IMG/VR virus record: IMGVR_UViG_3300046515_000173
Location: 1 to 40,252 of that record
Strand: one strand, 5' to 3'
From: a virus
Length of the DNA stretch: 40,252 nucleotides
Position 1 is the first letter of the stretch. Each line of letters opens with the position of its first letter. A program made the position numbers and the translations under genes. Below are positions 1 through 8,945 of the stretch, piece by piece. The notes below the pieces were generated by a model. It ran no database searches, was not told the DNA's origin, and saw nothing but the letters and a program-made list of their open reading frames with translations.

Positions 1-86
1 CCTTCCCCTTCATCTGCCCGGCCGCGCACCAATACCAGGCGCACCCCCGGTCGATCTTCCAGACCCGGCGCGCCGGCCTCGCCTGA
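1..86 (+). CDS. 3' end of small membrane protein (partial copy across contig junction)
   Basis: Duplicate of the last 86 bases of the gene at 40017-40211, ending at the TGA at 84-86. It exists only because the circular genome was cut inside the gene and the overlap was kept. It is not a separate gene. Confidence 0.8.
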   Translation, partial: FPFICPAAHQYQAHPRSIFQTRRAGLA

Positions 87-127
87 GGCCGCCGCCAACG
101 TAACGCCCCACGGCGCTCGGGGGGCGG
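1..127. repeat. Terminal direct repeat, left copy
   Basis: These 127 bases are identical to 40126-40252. The copy includes the last 86 bases of the small gene that starts at 40017. An exact 127-base end overlap is what a de Bruijn assembler run at k=127 leaves on a circular contig, so the likeliest reading is a circular molecule of 40125 bp and not a biological terminal repeat. Confidence 0.95.
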
Positions 128-205
128 ACGGTCTGAACGACAACCGCTTGCGGCTTGCCGGCCAGCCCGTCCCCACCCCCCGACAACCGCTCCGAAGGAT
201 CGCGC

Positions 206-700
206 ATGACCGGCCTCGTCCCCTACCCCGCCCCTGGCACCGATACGGCCAATGCGCAGGTCGTGGCCGATGGCTGGTTCCCGCCGGTGACGCTCGCCGC
301 CGCGCGCGAAATCCCGCGCCTGGGCGAAGGCACGGTGCCTACCGCACGCCTGACCGCCGCGATCGAAGGCGCGATGCTTACCGCGTTCCGTCTGCTCGCC
401 GTCTGGCGCAGCACGCACGCGGCGGCCGGCGTGGCGTCCCTCGCCGGGGTCACCGATTTGACGCTCAATGCCCGCAACCGTGCAGTGGTGCTGTGGGAAC
501 GCATCGTCATCTATTCCGCCGCCGCTGAGCTGCAGGGCCAATACCGCGACATCTCGGCGACCGACGACGGCCTCGACCGCGCGGCGGAAAAGGTGCTGAC
601 CGCCGACGATTCGCGCCGCATTGCGCACGCCGCCGTCGCCGATCTCCTGAGCATCGGCCCTGAAAAGCCAGTGCTTCGTAACGCCGTGGAGCTGATCTGA
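206..700 (+). CDS. L: Head completion/stabilisation protein, P2 gpL-like
   Basis: The 164-residue product resembles P2 gpL (169 residues), which binds the portal vertex after packaging and completes the head for tail joining. The segment from VADGWFPPV through NLN-type helices and the closing AVELI is typical of the family. I chose ATG 206 because GAAGGA lies just upstream and the product then begins MTGLVPYPAPG; an open frame extends up to 155 but without family-like sequence. On the circular map it follows terminase M and one small gene, the P2 order M-L. Family assignment is by recognition. Confidence 0.85.
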   Translation: MTGLVPYPAPGTDTANAQVVADGWFPPVTLAAAREIPRLGEGTVPTARLTAAIEGAMLTAFRLLAVWRSTHAAAGVASLAGVTDLTLNARNRAVVLWERIVIYSAAAELQGQYRDISATDDGLDRAAEKVLTADDSRRIAHAAVADLLSIGPEKPVLRNAVELI

Positions 701-936
701 TGAGGACCCATTCGATGAACATCTTCCGCGTGGGCAATAAAGCCATCGTCCTCGAAGAGCTTTCGCATTGGTGGGTGAACGCGAACGGCGCTGATAGTTC
801 GTTCGCTGAACTGGTGGTTACGATGCGCAGCGGCCGGCAAGTGACGTTCCTTCGTCATGACGCGCCCAACGGGGACGACGCATATGCGATCGAGACCGGG
901 TTGATGAACGCGCTCATGAATTGCGCCTCCCGATGA
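700..936 (+). CDS. Hypothetical protein between L and X
   Basis: A 78-residue product with no family I recognise. The start ATG overlaps the stop of L (TGATG) and the end overlaps the start of X (ATGA), so translation is probably coupled to both. A second in-frame ATG at 715 would give a product beginning MNIFRVGNK. It has no evident membrane segment. P2 has no gene here; position suggests a virion or assembly accessory role, but nothing in the sequence shows it. Confidence 0.6.
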   Translation: MRTHSMNIFRVGNKAIVLEELSHWWVNANGADSSFAELVVTMRSGRQVTFLRHDAPNGDDAYAIETGLMNALMNCASR

Positions 937-1145
937 CCACAGCCACCGCCCTCGATGGCGACACCGTCGACGCGATCTGCTGGCGCGAGCTGGGCCGTAC
1001 GCGCGCCGTGACCGAGCAGGTCCTCGCGCTCAACCCCGGTATCGCCACGCTCGGCACGCGCCTGCCCGCCGGCACCGTCGTTACCCTGCCCGAACTGGCC
1101 AAGGCCGCGCCCGCCGTCCTCGAAACCGTGAAGCTGTGGGACTGA
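933..1145 (+). CDS. X: Tail protein X, P2 gpX-like (LysM-type)
   Basis: A 70-residue product, close to P2 gpX (67 residues). gpX is a small tail protein with a LysM-like fold: here DTVDAICWRELGR, then a central ALNPG and the closing pattern LPAGTVVTLPE. I chose ATG 933 because it overlaps the upstream stop (ATGA); a TTG at 921 would add four residues. It lies between L and R, as in P2, although the P2 lysis genes normally found between X and R have moved downstream. Confidence 0.88.
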   Translation: MTTATALDGDTVDAICWRELGRTRAVTEQVLALNPGIATLGTRLPAGTVVTLPELAKAAPAVLETVKLWD

Positions 1146-1148
1146 CCG

Positions 1149-1637
1149 ATGCGCAAGATCGACACCCTGCGGGCCGCGATCTTTGCCGTCCTGCCCGAGC
1201 TGGGCAACGAGCCAGATCGCCTGCGGATCTGGATCGAGCGGGGCACCGCCCGCTCGACGCAAACCGAGGGGCGCGGCTTCGCCGTCGCGTTCCAGCTCAA
1301 CGTCCTGGTCGTGGAAATGGCGACCGACATCGCCGTGTTGTTCCTCGCGGTCTTCGAATGGCTGCGCGTCAACCAGCCCGACCTCATGGTACCGGGCAAG
1401 GATGCGATCGGCTTCGACGCCGACATCCTCGATAACGCGTCCGCCGACGTGCTGCTGCAGCTCCAGCTCGACCAGGCGATCAGCGCCGCGCCGAAAGGCG
1501 ACGGCCGCTATGATCTGGAATACCACGGTGAACCGGACCCGCTGTTCGTGGACGGAATGAGCATTATCGCACCGGCCGCTGCGCCACCATTGCTCGGCTT
1601 CGACGTGATCGAAGATGTGCCGCCTTGGGAGCTTTGA
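1149..1637 (+). CDS. R: Tail completion protein, P2 gpR-like
   Basis: The 162-residue product (P2 gpR 155) begins with a helix of the family type, MRKIDTLRAAIFAVLP, and a central VAFQLNVLVVE strand. P2 gpR and gpS finish the tail at its head-proximal end and are needed for head-tail joining. It starts 3 bases after the stop of X and is followed after 3 bases by S, so X-R-S are translated as a tight unit. Assignment rests on sequence pattern and order. Confidence 0.85.
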   Translation: MRKIDTLRAAIFAVLPELGNEPDRLRIWIERGTARSTQTEGRGFAVAFQLNVLVVEMATDIAVLFLAVFEWLRVNQPDLMVPGKDAIGFDADILDNASADVLLQLQLDQAISAAPKGDGRYDLEYHGEPDPLFVDGMSIIAPAAAPPLLGFDVIEDVPPWEL

Positions 1638-1640
1638 CGT

Positions 1641-2117
1641 ATGGCCGAAGACCTGAGCGAATTCGAGCGGTGGTTCGCCACGATCCTCAACGCGGTGGAG
1701 CCCGATAAGCGCAAGGCCGCCGTGATGAAGCTCGGCCAGGCGATCCGCCGCGCCAACATGCAGCGCATCGCGCAGAACGTCGACCCGCAGGGCCGGCCCA
1801 TGGAGGCGCGCAAGCCGCGCCTGGATGGCCGGGGCAAGCTGCGCCGCCAGACCGGCAAAATGTTCAAGGGCCTGCGCAAGCTGCGCAATTGGAAGATCGT
1901 CGCCGATGCCGATGGCGTGGAGATCCGGCCCGCCTCGGGCGCCGTTGATCGCGTCGCCGCAGTCAGCCAGTTCGGCGAGGTCGACGTGGTCGGCCGCCTG
2001 CGCAGCGGCCGCGAAATCCGATACCGCTATCCGGTGCGCGGCATCCTGGGCATCGGCGCCGAAGATGAGCGGCTTGCCATGGAGATCGCGGAATCGCTGA
2101 TCCGACCCGACGACTGA
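1641..2117 (+). CDS. S: Tail completion/virion morphogenesis protein, P2 gpS-like
   Basis: 158 residues (P2 gpS 150). Recognisable elements are the basic segment RRANMQRIAQNVDPQG followed by RKPR, a GKLRRQTGKMFKGLRKL stretch and the C-terminal RYPVRGILGI pattern, all usual in the phage virion morphogenesis family. It acts with gpR in tail completion. About 58 bases of spacer follow before J; in P2 the next genes would be V and W, which here lie 8 kb downstream. Confidence 0.88.
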   Translation: MAEDLSEFERWFATILNAVEPDKRKAAVMKLGQAIRRANMQRIAQNVDPQGRPMEARKPRLDGRGKLRRQTGKMFKGLRKLRNWKIVADADGVEIRPASGAVDRVAAVSQFGEVDVVGRLRSGREIRYRYPVRGILGIGAEDERLAMEIAESLIRPDD

Positions 2118-2175
2118 CGCGGTAACGGGCACCTCTACCCCGCCGCCCCCTACCGCGCGCGCACGAAGCTGGCCC

Positions 2176-3078
2176 ATGCCTCAATGCATGGTCGGTTCAA
2201 TTGCCTCCTCCCCTGCCGTCGATCTCTCCGGAGTTCCAGCGCCTGCGCTCGTCCCGCAGCCGGACTTCGAAACGCGCCTTGCGGCCAAGATCGCGCGCCT
2301 CGTTGCCCAAATGCCCGCGTTCTCCGCCTTGGTGGAGAGCGACCCGGCGATCCTTCTGCTCGAGGCGGATAGCTACGACGAACTGGTGCTCGCGCAGGCA
2401 TTCAACGACACCGCCAAAGGGCTGCTGCTAGCCTACGCCACCGATGCCAACCTCGACCAGCTCGGCGTCCTGATGGACGTACCTCGCCTGGTGGTCGCAC
2501 CGGCGACGGCGACGGCCGCCGCCGTGATGGAATTGGACAGCGCTTATCGCCAGCGCATCCAGCTTGCACCCCATAGCTTCTCGGTCGCGGGACCCGAACT
2601 TGCCTACGTCTTTCACGCCCGCTCAGCCCATGGCGACGTCGCGGATGCCACTGCGGTATCTCCGACGCCCGGCGTCGTGGTCGTGACGGTGCTGGCCAAA
2701 AGCGGCAACGGCGTCCCTTCGGAAGCCGTGCTGCAGGCGGTCCGCGACCGCCTCGCCGACGTGCGGCCGTTGACCGATCAGGTCATCGTCCAGGCGGTCG
2801 AGCTTATCGACTACGCCATCGCGGCGCAGCTCTTCGTCTACTCCGGCCCCGATGCGACGCTGATCGAAAACACGGCCGAAGACAGCCTGACGGCCTTCTT
2901 GGCCGCCTCGCGCAAGATCGGCCGCGACGTCGCCCGCTCGGCCCATATCGCCGCCCTGCATGTAAGCAACGTCCAGCGCGTCGCGCTGCCCTCGCCGGCA
3001 GCTGACATCGCGATTTCGATGTCGCAGATCGCCAACCCGGTCTCGGTCGAGATCACGATCGCGGGGACCGAGTGGTGA
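2176..3078 (+). CDS. J: Baseplate assembly protein J
   Basis: The 300-residue product matches the length of P2 gpJ (302), the baseplate wedge protein. Family features are VDLSGVPAPALV near the N-terminus, DFETRLAAKIA, the LLEADSYDELVLAQAFND region, the ANLDQLGVLMDVPR segment and the late PLTDQVIV. I chose ATG 2176, with GAAG eight bases upstream; ATG 2188 is the alternative and family members usually start near the DLS motif. It overlaps gene I by four bases (GTGA). It follows S directly, unlike P2 where V and W intervene. Confidence 0.93.
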   Translation: MPQCMVGSIASSPAVDLSGVPAPALVPQPDFETRLAAKIARLVAQMPAFSALVESDPAILLLEADSYDELVLAQAFNDTAKGLLLAYATDANLDQLGVLMDVPRLVVAPATATAAAVMELDSAYRQRIQLAPHSFSVAGPELAYVFHARSAHGDVADATAVSPTPGVVVVTVLAKSGNGVPSEAVLQAVRDRLADVRPLTDQVIVQAVELIDYAIAAQLFVYSGPDATLIENTAEDSLTAFLAASRKIGRDVARSAHIAALHVSNVQRVALPSPAADIAISMSQIANPVSVEITIAGTEW

Positions 3079-3704
3079 GCCTGCTCCCTCCCAACGCTAC
3101 CCCCGGCGAGCGCGCGCTCGAGGATGCCATGCTCGCGCGCATCGATCTGTCGGCGGTGGGCAACCTGTGGAACCCGGCGACGTGCCCGGCCGAGGTATTG
3201 CCCTTCCTCGCTTGGGGTCTGGCGATCAGCCATTGGGACACGACGTGGACGGTCGAAGAAAAGCGCGCGGCGGTGGCCGGCGCGATCCCGTTCCACAAGA
3301 TCAAGGGCACCCGCGCCGCCGTCGTCGAGGTCCTGGCACGGTTCCACCCGCTGCTGACCGTCACCGAGTGGTGGGAAACAGATCCGCCGCGCGCGCCGCA
3401 CACCTTCGAGGTGCGCGCACCCGCGAACGAAATGGGCCCGGATTTCCTGACCGCCGAGACGGCCGAGGCAATTATCCGCGACGTCGCGGCGGCCAAGCCG
3501 CTGCGCGCCCACTTCGATTTCGTGCAGGTGCTTGAGGCGCAGGCCACCCTCTATCTCGCTGGGGCAGGCGTCGCCGGGAGCTTCTATCGGGCGGACTACG
3601 TGACCCAGCACGACACCAGCATGGACTGGTCAATAATTTGGCAGACCGCCGATGGCGAGCCGCTGCGCACCGAGGATGGCCTCGAATACTGGGAGCACGA
3701 ATAA
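3075..3704 (+). CDS. I: Tail protein I (baseplate/tail formation)
   Basis: About 209 residues (P2 gpI 176). The N-terminal region SLLPPNATPGERALEDA, the pattern NPATCPAEVLPFLAWGLAIS with WDTTWTVEEKRA, and the FHKIKGTRAAVVEVL segment are diagnostic of phage tail protein I. This is a baseplate component connecting wedges to tail fibres. GTG 3075 overlaps the stop of J; the adjacent GTG 3072 is an alternative. The C-terminus is about 30 residues longer than in P2 and runs directly into the fibre gene (TAATG). Confidence 0.92.
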   Translation: MSLLPPNATPGERALEDAMLARIDLSAVGNLWNPATCPAEVLPFLAWGLAISHWDTTWTVEEKRAAVAGAIPFHKIKGTRAAVVEVLARFHPLLTVTEWWETDPPRAPHTFEVRAPANEMGPDFLTAETAEAIIRDVAAAKPLRAHFDFVQVLEAQATLYLAGAGVAGSFYRADYVTQHDTSMDWSIIWQTADGEPLRTEDGLEYWEHE

Positions 3705-4747
3705 TGGCCGCGCTGGTCCTAAAACTGACCGATGCGGGGCTCGCCGCTGTGCAGGCCGCATCAGGCTCCGATCCTACCTCGATAACCCATCTGGGCCTTA
3801 CTGCCTCGGCGTTCGATTTCGCGCCCACGCTGACGGCCCTTCCGGGGCAGTTTAAGCTTCTCGATGTTGCGTCGGGCGTATCGCCCGCCGACAATGTGAC
3901 GCACCTGACGTCATACGACACCAGCGCGGAAGTATGGACCGCCACGGGGCTCGGGCTTTACCTCGAGGACGGCACGCTGTTTGCTGTCAGCTCGGCCGAC
4001 CAACCGCTGCTCACAAAAGCGGCTCCTGCCTTCGCGCTATTCGTGTTCGATATCTCGTTCGAGGCGGACCTCGCCACGAACATCGTCTATGGCAATGCCG
4101 TCTTCGCCTACCCGCCTGCGACCGAGACCTATCGCGGCGTGGCTCGGCTTGCGCAGCAGGCGCGGGTCAATGCGACTGAGGATGGCGAGGATGATGCCGA
4201 AACCATCGTCACGCCAAAAACCCTGCGCGGCCGGCTCGCGGGATTCACCACCACCGTCAACAACAGCATCGCTGCGATCGGCGAAAGCGTCACCAATGGC
4301 CTGGCAGCGCTCTCGGCGCGCAAGATCACGGGCGACGGCCTGGTGACCGGCGGCGGGACGCTTGAAGACGACCGCACCCTGACCGTCACTGAAGCGAGCC
4401 CCGCCGACATCACTGCCGGCACCGAAGCTGGAAAGGTGGTCACGCCGCGCCGCCTCGGGCCGATCACGATGCTGCTCGAGCAGAACGGTTACATCCGGTT
4501 CTTCGGCTTCCAGATCGCCTGGGGCCGGTTCAGCGCTGCTGCCAACGCATCCACGGCGGTTGTATTCGCTCAACCCTTCAACACCGCCTGTTTCTCGGCG
4601 GTGGTCAGCGGTGTGACCAGCTTGGGCACCGGGTCGCAGGAGAACACCCCCGCCGTCGTCGTGTCCACGATCACCAAGACCGGCTTCTCGGCCTTCAACG
4701 CCGACGATGAAGCCGACGTCACCTGTTACATCGCTGTGGGGACCTGA
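3704..4747 (+). CDS. H: Tail fibre protein (gpH-like N-terminus, gp53-like C-terminal domain)
   Basis: 347 residues. The N-terminus, ALVLKLTDAGLAAVQAA, resembles the conserved virion-attachment domain of P2-type tail fibres. A middle part with TPKTLRGRLAGF resembles short fibre repeats. The end, from GYIRFFGFQIAWGRF to the terminal CYIAVGT, looks like the gp53-like fibre C-terminal receptor-binding domain. It is much shorter than P2 gpH (669), and a second, far larger fibre gene follows. ATG 3704 overlaps the stop of I (TAATG). Confidence 0.82.
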   Translation: MAALVLKLTDAGLAAVQAASGSDPTSITHLGLTASAFDFAPTLTALPGQFKLLDVASGVSPADNVTHLTSYDTSAEVWTATGLGLYLEDGTLFAVSSADQPLLTKAAPAFALFVFDISFEADLATNIVYGNAVFAYPPATETYRGVARLAQQARVNATEDGEDDAETIVTPKTLRGRLAGFTTTVNNSIAAIGESVTNGLAALSARKITGDGLVTGGGTLEDDRTLTVTEASPADITAGTEAGKVVTPRRLGPITMLLEQNGYIRFFGFQIAWGRFSAAANASTAVVFAQPFNTACFSAVVSGVTSLGTGSQENTPAVVVSTITKTGFSAFNADDEADVTCYIAVGT

Positions 4748-4750
4748 TCG

Positions 4751-7700
4751 ATGGCCAAGCTAAGCGACGAGCCTAACATTGCTCGGCTGTTCGACCTAGA
4801 CGGCCGCAAGGTCGATGCCGTTCTCAAGCGCGCGCGCATCTCGGTCGATACCATCGCAGAACGCGAAGCGATCCCGATCACGTCGCGGACCAATTATCTG
4901 CAGGTCTACGTCGGCGACCAGAAGCGTACCTTCGTATGGGTGAACGCCGGGAGCGTCCGGCCCGACAATGGCGCTGTGATGACCGCTACCAACTGGGTCG
5001 GCCTCTACACGCAGGAAGAGAGCAAGAACCTCGGCATCGGCTTCACCGGGTCGCTGCCCTACACCAACGTCGCAGGCCTGACCGAAGGGTACATCGCGAC
5101 TGATGCCATCGCCGCGATCAAGATTGCCGACTTTCGCGCTCTCGCCCAGTCCAGCGATACCAACCCCAAGGTGGAATTGTCGTGGGGCGGCAGCGGCGTG
5201 CAGCCCGCCTCGCAGCTTGTGTCGTGGGGCGGCTTCAGCGTCCCGCTTAGTGGTAGCGCCCGCAGCTTCACGCCGAAGGACTGGACGGCGCTCAAACAGC
5301 AGTTCTTCGTCGGAAACAGCCTGACTGATCCGACCGGCCGCACCGATGGGTGGGCGCAGCTTTATTCGGCCGCGCTTGGTGTCGGCGCCGTCTACACGGC
5401 CAAGTGGTCCTCGGACGCACGCCAGGTCTACCGGACGGGCGCAACGCCGCTCTACCTGACGCTGCAGGGCAACCTCTTGCCTGCCGGTGGGACCGCCCGC
5501 TCGATCACCGCCATCAACGGTAGCGCACCGAACGCGGATGCTACCGTCAGTCCGCAGTCCTGGCTGAACGAAGCACCCGGCTCGACCGGCACCGGCAATG
5601 TCTCGCAGGCGGGAACGATCGTCGATGGCGCGGTGACGCGCCACGGCATTGCAGCTGTCCCGAATGGCGGCAGCACGGCATACACCTTCACGCAGGATGC
5701 CGGCGGCGCGGCGCTCGCTCTGAGCGGTCCGGTCCTGTTCATCCCCGACGTGGCGCAGGAGCTTGTCCGCTCCGATCTCAACTTCTGGCCGGGCAACAAC
5801 TACTTTTTCAGCGGCGTTCCAAATACCTACGGTGACTACACTAACCCACAGATGTGGGTGGATATGGCCGCCATCATCGCGAAGGCAGCGGGCAACCGCG
5901 TCCTCATCCTGCCGGTCCTGCCCAGCGCCGATTTCGTCGATCGCGGGGTCGGCACGGCCTACAACGCCTATCTCGCCGCCAATGCGCGTACCAGGGCGCT
6001 GTATCCGACACTATGGGCGCTCGACACCGCTGGCCGTGATCTCATCCAACGACTGCAGGCGTCGGGCGACGGATCGGCAAACGATAACGCCGACATCGCC
6101 AACGGCTTCATTCCGCGCAGTCTGCGCGCCGATGCGCTGCACCTCAACACGGCCGGCTACGCGATCGTCGCGGCTTTCATGATCGAAGCTCGGGCGCGGC
6201 AGACCCTGCCGCCTTCTATCACGCAGGCGACGACATTTACCCTGGCCGCAGCTGGCATCAATCCGCGCACCGGTTCTGCGGTAAGCGATCTGGCCGTTGC
6301 GGCGGTTAAGGCGGCGACGGTGGCGGCCAGCACGTTCGGAAGCATCCTGGCCGAATCTGGCGTGATCGGCAGCGACATGGGCGTGGCGGCCTCGTTCGCC
6401 CGCGCATCCTCCGCCTACTCGACAGCGGAGGACGGCTCTCTGTATCTGGTGGGGCAAAACCAGCCCCGCTTCGTCTACGACGCGGCCAAGTCCAAGCGCG
6501 GCTTGAAGGTCGAGGCGGCTTATGCCCAGGAAGTCCGCAACGTTGATTTTGCGAACGAGGGCACGCCCGGCGTCATTGGTTCGGGCGGCGTTTTCCCAGC
6601 CTACGTGACGCAGACCAACACGGCGACGGGCGGGCTGGTGCGTGAGTACCTCGGCATTCAGGTCGTGGGCGGCATTCGCGCGATGGCCGTGCGCATCTCG
6701 GGTACCGCCGCCACCGCCGCTGCGCTCTATTTCAATTTCGATGACCTGTCGGCAGGCACTGGCAGCATGGCCGGTGTGGCCGGTGATACCCGCATGGCTG
6801 TCGGTCAGGTGGGCGTTGCGTCGGGCAGCGTCGCGGATGTGGCCAAAGTGGGTTTCGGCATCATCGAGCGCACGAAGTTTGGAAACTACGTCATCGGTGC
6901 CAACGATACGGTCAGCATTTCCCGCACCCTGCTCGGCCAGACGGGCATACTCTTCCCGGTCAACGCGCCGCGCAAGCTCACCGGCGCAACGACCGTCAAT
7001 GTCGCCCCGGCCATCGTCGTCGAAGTCGCAGCGGGCAAGACGATCGACTTCGTCCTGCTGATCGGCATGCGCAATTGCTACACCGGCCGCCTCCCGCACA
7101 GCCTGACCACCACGACCGGAGCCATCCCCGCAGAAATCCTCGGCGGCACGATCCGCACAAGTTCCGCGCCAGGCGCTCTGGTGATGTCTGGATGGGCACC
7201 GAGCGGCGATTCGGACACGGTAGCTGCGCAGGCGTTCGTGGCGGCTGCAGACACCAGCGTCACGCTGCGGCGGCAGGGTGGCAAATGCTACGGGACTGTC
7301 CGCATCGCCGGAGCCGTGGTCTTCGACCAGGTGCTCGGTGAGTGGATCGAGGACACGTTCAGCGCGGCGATCGTGCAGTGGGATGCCACGACCATCCGAG
7401 CATGCTTGGCGGGCGGTCCCGTCAAAAGCGCAACCGTTGCCGGCCTGGCCGCCCTCGCAGCGCTGGATAGCTGGCGCGGTGGCTCCGATCGCGCGGGGGC
7501 GAATGTCTGGGGCGGGAGTCTGGTCCGCTGTCAGGTCCTGCGCGTGATGTACGATGCGCGCTCGGAAAGCGCGCTGCCGACGCGGATGATCGCGGACGAC
7601 TTTGCGCGGCCTGACGGCGTGATCGGCAAAACCCCCGACGGCAAGCGCACCTGGGGCGGCATTCCACAGGGCGTGTCCACTTCCGCTGTCCGCACTGCCG

Positions 7701-8443
7701 TCATCAAAGACGGCGCGATCGTGGCCCCTTCGGCCGCATTCGAGAGCACCAGCGGCGTTACCGCTGCTTATCCCGGATTGGACCTGGGGGCTGGCAAGAC
7801 GGTGCGGCGTCATATGGTCCGTCTTCGCTGGCGGCCCGCCATCGCCTTCACCGGCTCGATCACCGGCAACGTCCTCTCGGTGTCGGCCGTGGCGGCAACG
7901 CCGGTGGGAAAGCTCGATGTAGGGTCCGTACTTAGCAACGGCCGCACCGTCACCGCCCTTGGCACGGGCACGGGCGGCGTGGGCACCTATACGGTTTCAG
8001 CCGGCGCCGACGTCGCAAGCACGGCGCTGACGGCCTACAAGCCTAACCTGGGCAATGCGACGGTCATCAGCCAGGCGAACGGGCTGACGGATGTCAAGGA
8101 CGTGACCGGGACCGATCGCGCCACGGGCTCGCTGCACTTCACCTTCACCGACCAGGTCGTGCAGCTCTACTACTTCCTCTCGGGCGGCGCGCCGGCGACC
8201 GGAACGCAAATCTCCTACTCCGCGCCGTGCGTGGTGGACGGCGTCACCGAATACACCTGCGGGTATGCCTATCTGGGCGATGGGTTCTTCGAGGCCACGA
8301 TGCCTGACGGTGGCCGCGTGCAGATCTATTCGCCGATCACCGCTGCCCAGATGGGGCGCTACCTCATCAACGAGCCGTATTTCAGCGCCTCCGCTGCCCA
8401 AGCCGAAATTCTGGCTGTGGCAATCGAAACGATGGACCTTTGA
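4751..8443 (+). CDS. Large tail fibre/tailspike with SGNH-hydrolase domain
   Basis: 1230 residues, the longest gene here. Residues about 185-480 look like an SGNH/GDSL esterase: FFVGNSLTD puts the nucleophile at Ser190 (GNS in place of GDS), ILPVLPSADF is a middle block, and DALHLN gives the Asp461/His464 pair. Such domains in tail proteins usually deacetylate host surface polysaccharide. The C-terminal half is rich in beta-type repeats, including a GTGTGGVGTYTVS stretch frequent in fibres, and may hold lectin-like folds. It starts three bases after the shorter fibre gene. It has no P2 counterpart and replaces the P2 gpG position. Enzymatic activity is inferred from motifs only. Confidence 0.8.
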   Translation: MAKLSDEPNIARLFDLDGRKVDAVLKRARISVDTIAEREAIPITSRTNYLQVYVGDQKRTFVWVNAGSVRPDNGAVMTATNWVGLYTQEESKNLGIGFTGSLPYTNVAGLTEGYIATDAIAAIKIADFRALAQSSDTNPKVELSWGGSGVQPASQLVSWGGFSVPLSGSARSFTPKDWTALKQQFFVGNSLTDPTGRTDGWAQLYSAALGVGAVYTAKWSSDARQVYRTGATPLYLTLQGNLLPAGGTARSITAINGSAPNADATVSPQSWLNEAPGSTGTGNVSQAGTIVDGAVTRHGIAAVPNGGSTAYTFTQDAGGAALALSGPVLFIPDVAQELVRSDLNFWPGNNYFFSGVPNTYGDYTNPQMWVDMAAIIAKAAGNRVLILPVLPSADFVDRGVGTAYNAYLAANARTRALYPTLWALDTAGRDLIQRLQASGDGSANDNADIANGFIPRSLRADALHLNTAGYAIVAAFMIEARARQTLPPSITQATTFTLAAAGINPRTGSAVSDLAVAAVKAATVAASTFGSILAESGVIGSDMGVAASFARASSAYSTAEDGSLYLVGQNQPRFVYDAAKSKRGLKVEAAYAQEVRNVDFANEGTPGVIGSGGVFPAYVTQTNTATGGLVREYLGIQVVGGIRAMAVRISGTAATAAALYFNFDDLSAGTGSMAGVAGDTRMAVGQVGVASGSVADVAKVGFGIIERTKFGNYVIGANDTVSISRTLLGQTGILFPVNAPRKLTGATTVNVAPAIVVEVAAGKTIDFVLLIGMRNCYTGRLPHSLTTTTGAIPAEILGGTIRTSSAPGALVMSGWAPSGDSDTVAAQAFVAAADTSVTLRRQGGKCYGTVRIAGAVVFDQVLGEWIEDTFSAAIVQWDATTIRACLAGGPVKSATVAGLAALAALDSWRGGSDRAGANVWGGSLVRCQVLRVMYDARSESALPTRMIADDFARPDGVIGKTPDGKRTWGGIPQGVSTSAVRTAVIKDGAIVAPSAAFESTSGVTAAYPGLDLGAGKTVRRHMVRLRWRPAIAFTGSITGNVLSVSAVAATPVGKLDVGSVLSNGRTVTALGTGTGGVGTYTVSAGADVASTALTAYKPNLGNATVISQANGLTDVKDVTGTDRATGSLHFTFTDQVVQLYYFLSGGAPATGTQISYSAPCVVDGVTEYTCGYAYLGDGFFEATMPDGGRVQIYSPITAAQMGRYLINEPYFSASAAQAEILAVAIETMDL

Positions 8444-8445
8444 AC

Positions 8446-8751
8446 ATGGCGACCACCGCAAACCCTATCATCACCATGGTAGTCGGCACTGCATCAGGAG
8501 CCGGCGATCTGCTTCCCCAGTTGGCGGCTCACTACGGCGCCACCCGTACGCATGGCAGCTGGCCTGGTGTCGACCAGCTGGAGCTGGGCGATCTCTTCCT
8601 CGTCGACGAAGTCGCCGAGGAGATCTCCTCCCGCCTCATAGCGGTCAACGTGATCCTGCTGCCCGATAACCAGGGAGTCCTGTTTCAGGAAATTCCATTG
8701 GCCGAAGCCCTGGCCGAACTCGCTCTGCCCAATAAGGAACCTTCGCCGTGA
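8446..8751 (+). CDS. Hypothetical protein after tail fibre
   Basis: 101 residues from ATG 8446; a TTG at 8440 would add two residues. No family is recognised. The sequence is mixed, with VELGD-like and AEALAELALP helices and no membrane segment. Its place directly behind the fibre gene is where P2-like phages put the fibre assembly chaperone (gpG), but I see no specific similarity. It overlaps the holin gene by four bases (GTGA), so it is co-translated with the lysis cassette. Confidence 0.6.
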   Translation: MATTANPIITMVVGTASGAGDLLPQLAAHYGATRTHGSWPGVDQLELGDLFLVDEVAEEISSRLIAVNVILLPDNQGVLFQEIPLAEALAELALPNKEPSP

Positions 8752-8945
8752 AGCACCTGCTCGAGCATGTCCCTGACGGCATCAAGTTCGGTCTCGACGC
8801 CCTCTCATTCACTGCCCTCTTGGGGAGCCTCATCAGCGTGTTGCCCGCCGTCGCGTCCCTGCTGACCATCATGTGGACCGCGATCCGCATCTACGAAACC
8901 GAGACCGTCCAGCGTCTTATCAAGCGAAGGGAACCGGGCGCATGA
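8748..8945 (+). CDS. Putative holin (single membrane segment)
   Basis: 65 residues with one strong hydrophobic stretch at about 19-47, a short amphipathic N-terminus (LLEHVPDGIKFGLDAL) and a basic end (RLIKRREPGA). Small size, topology and position just before a second membrane protein, endolysin and spanins point to a holin, which times lysis by permeabilising the inner membrane. The TVQRLI tail occurs in proteobacterial phage holin-like proteins. Start GTG 8748 overlaps the preceding stop and the end overlaps the next ATG (ATGA). Confidence 0.65.
   Translation: MKHLLEHVPDGIKFGLDALSFTALLGSLISVLPAVASLLTIMWTAIRIYETETVQRLIKRREPGA

Noticed and set aside
855-2177. Long leftward open frame of 440 codons across X, R and S
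   Set aside because: Shadow of the rightward tail genes: low-complexity, His/Asp/Arg/Gly-rich composition and no family-like sequence; opposite genes are clear P2 homologues.
6011-7813. Leftward open frame of 600 codons opposite the large fibre
   Set aside because: High GC produces long antisense frames; composition is Arg/Gly/Asp/His-rich with no recognisable domain.
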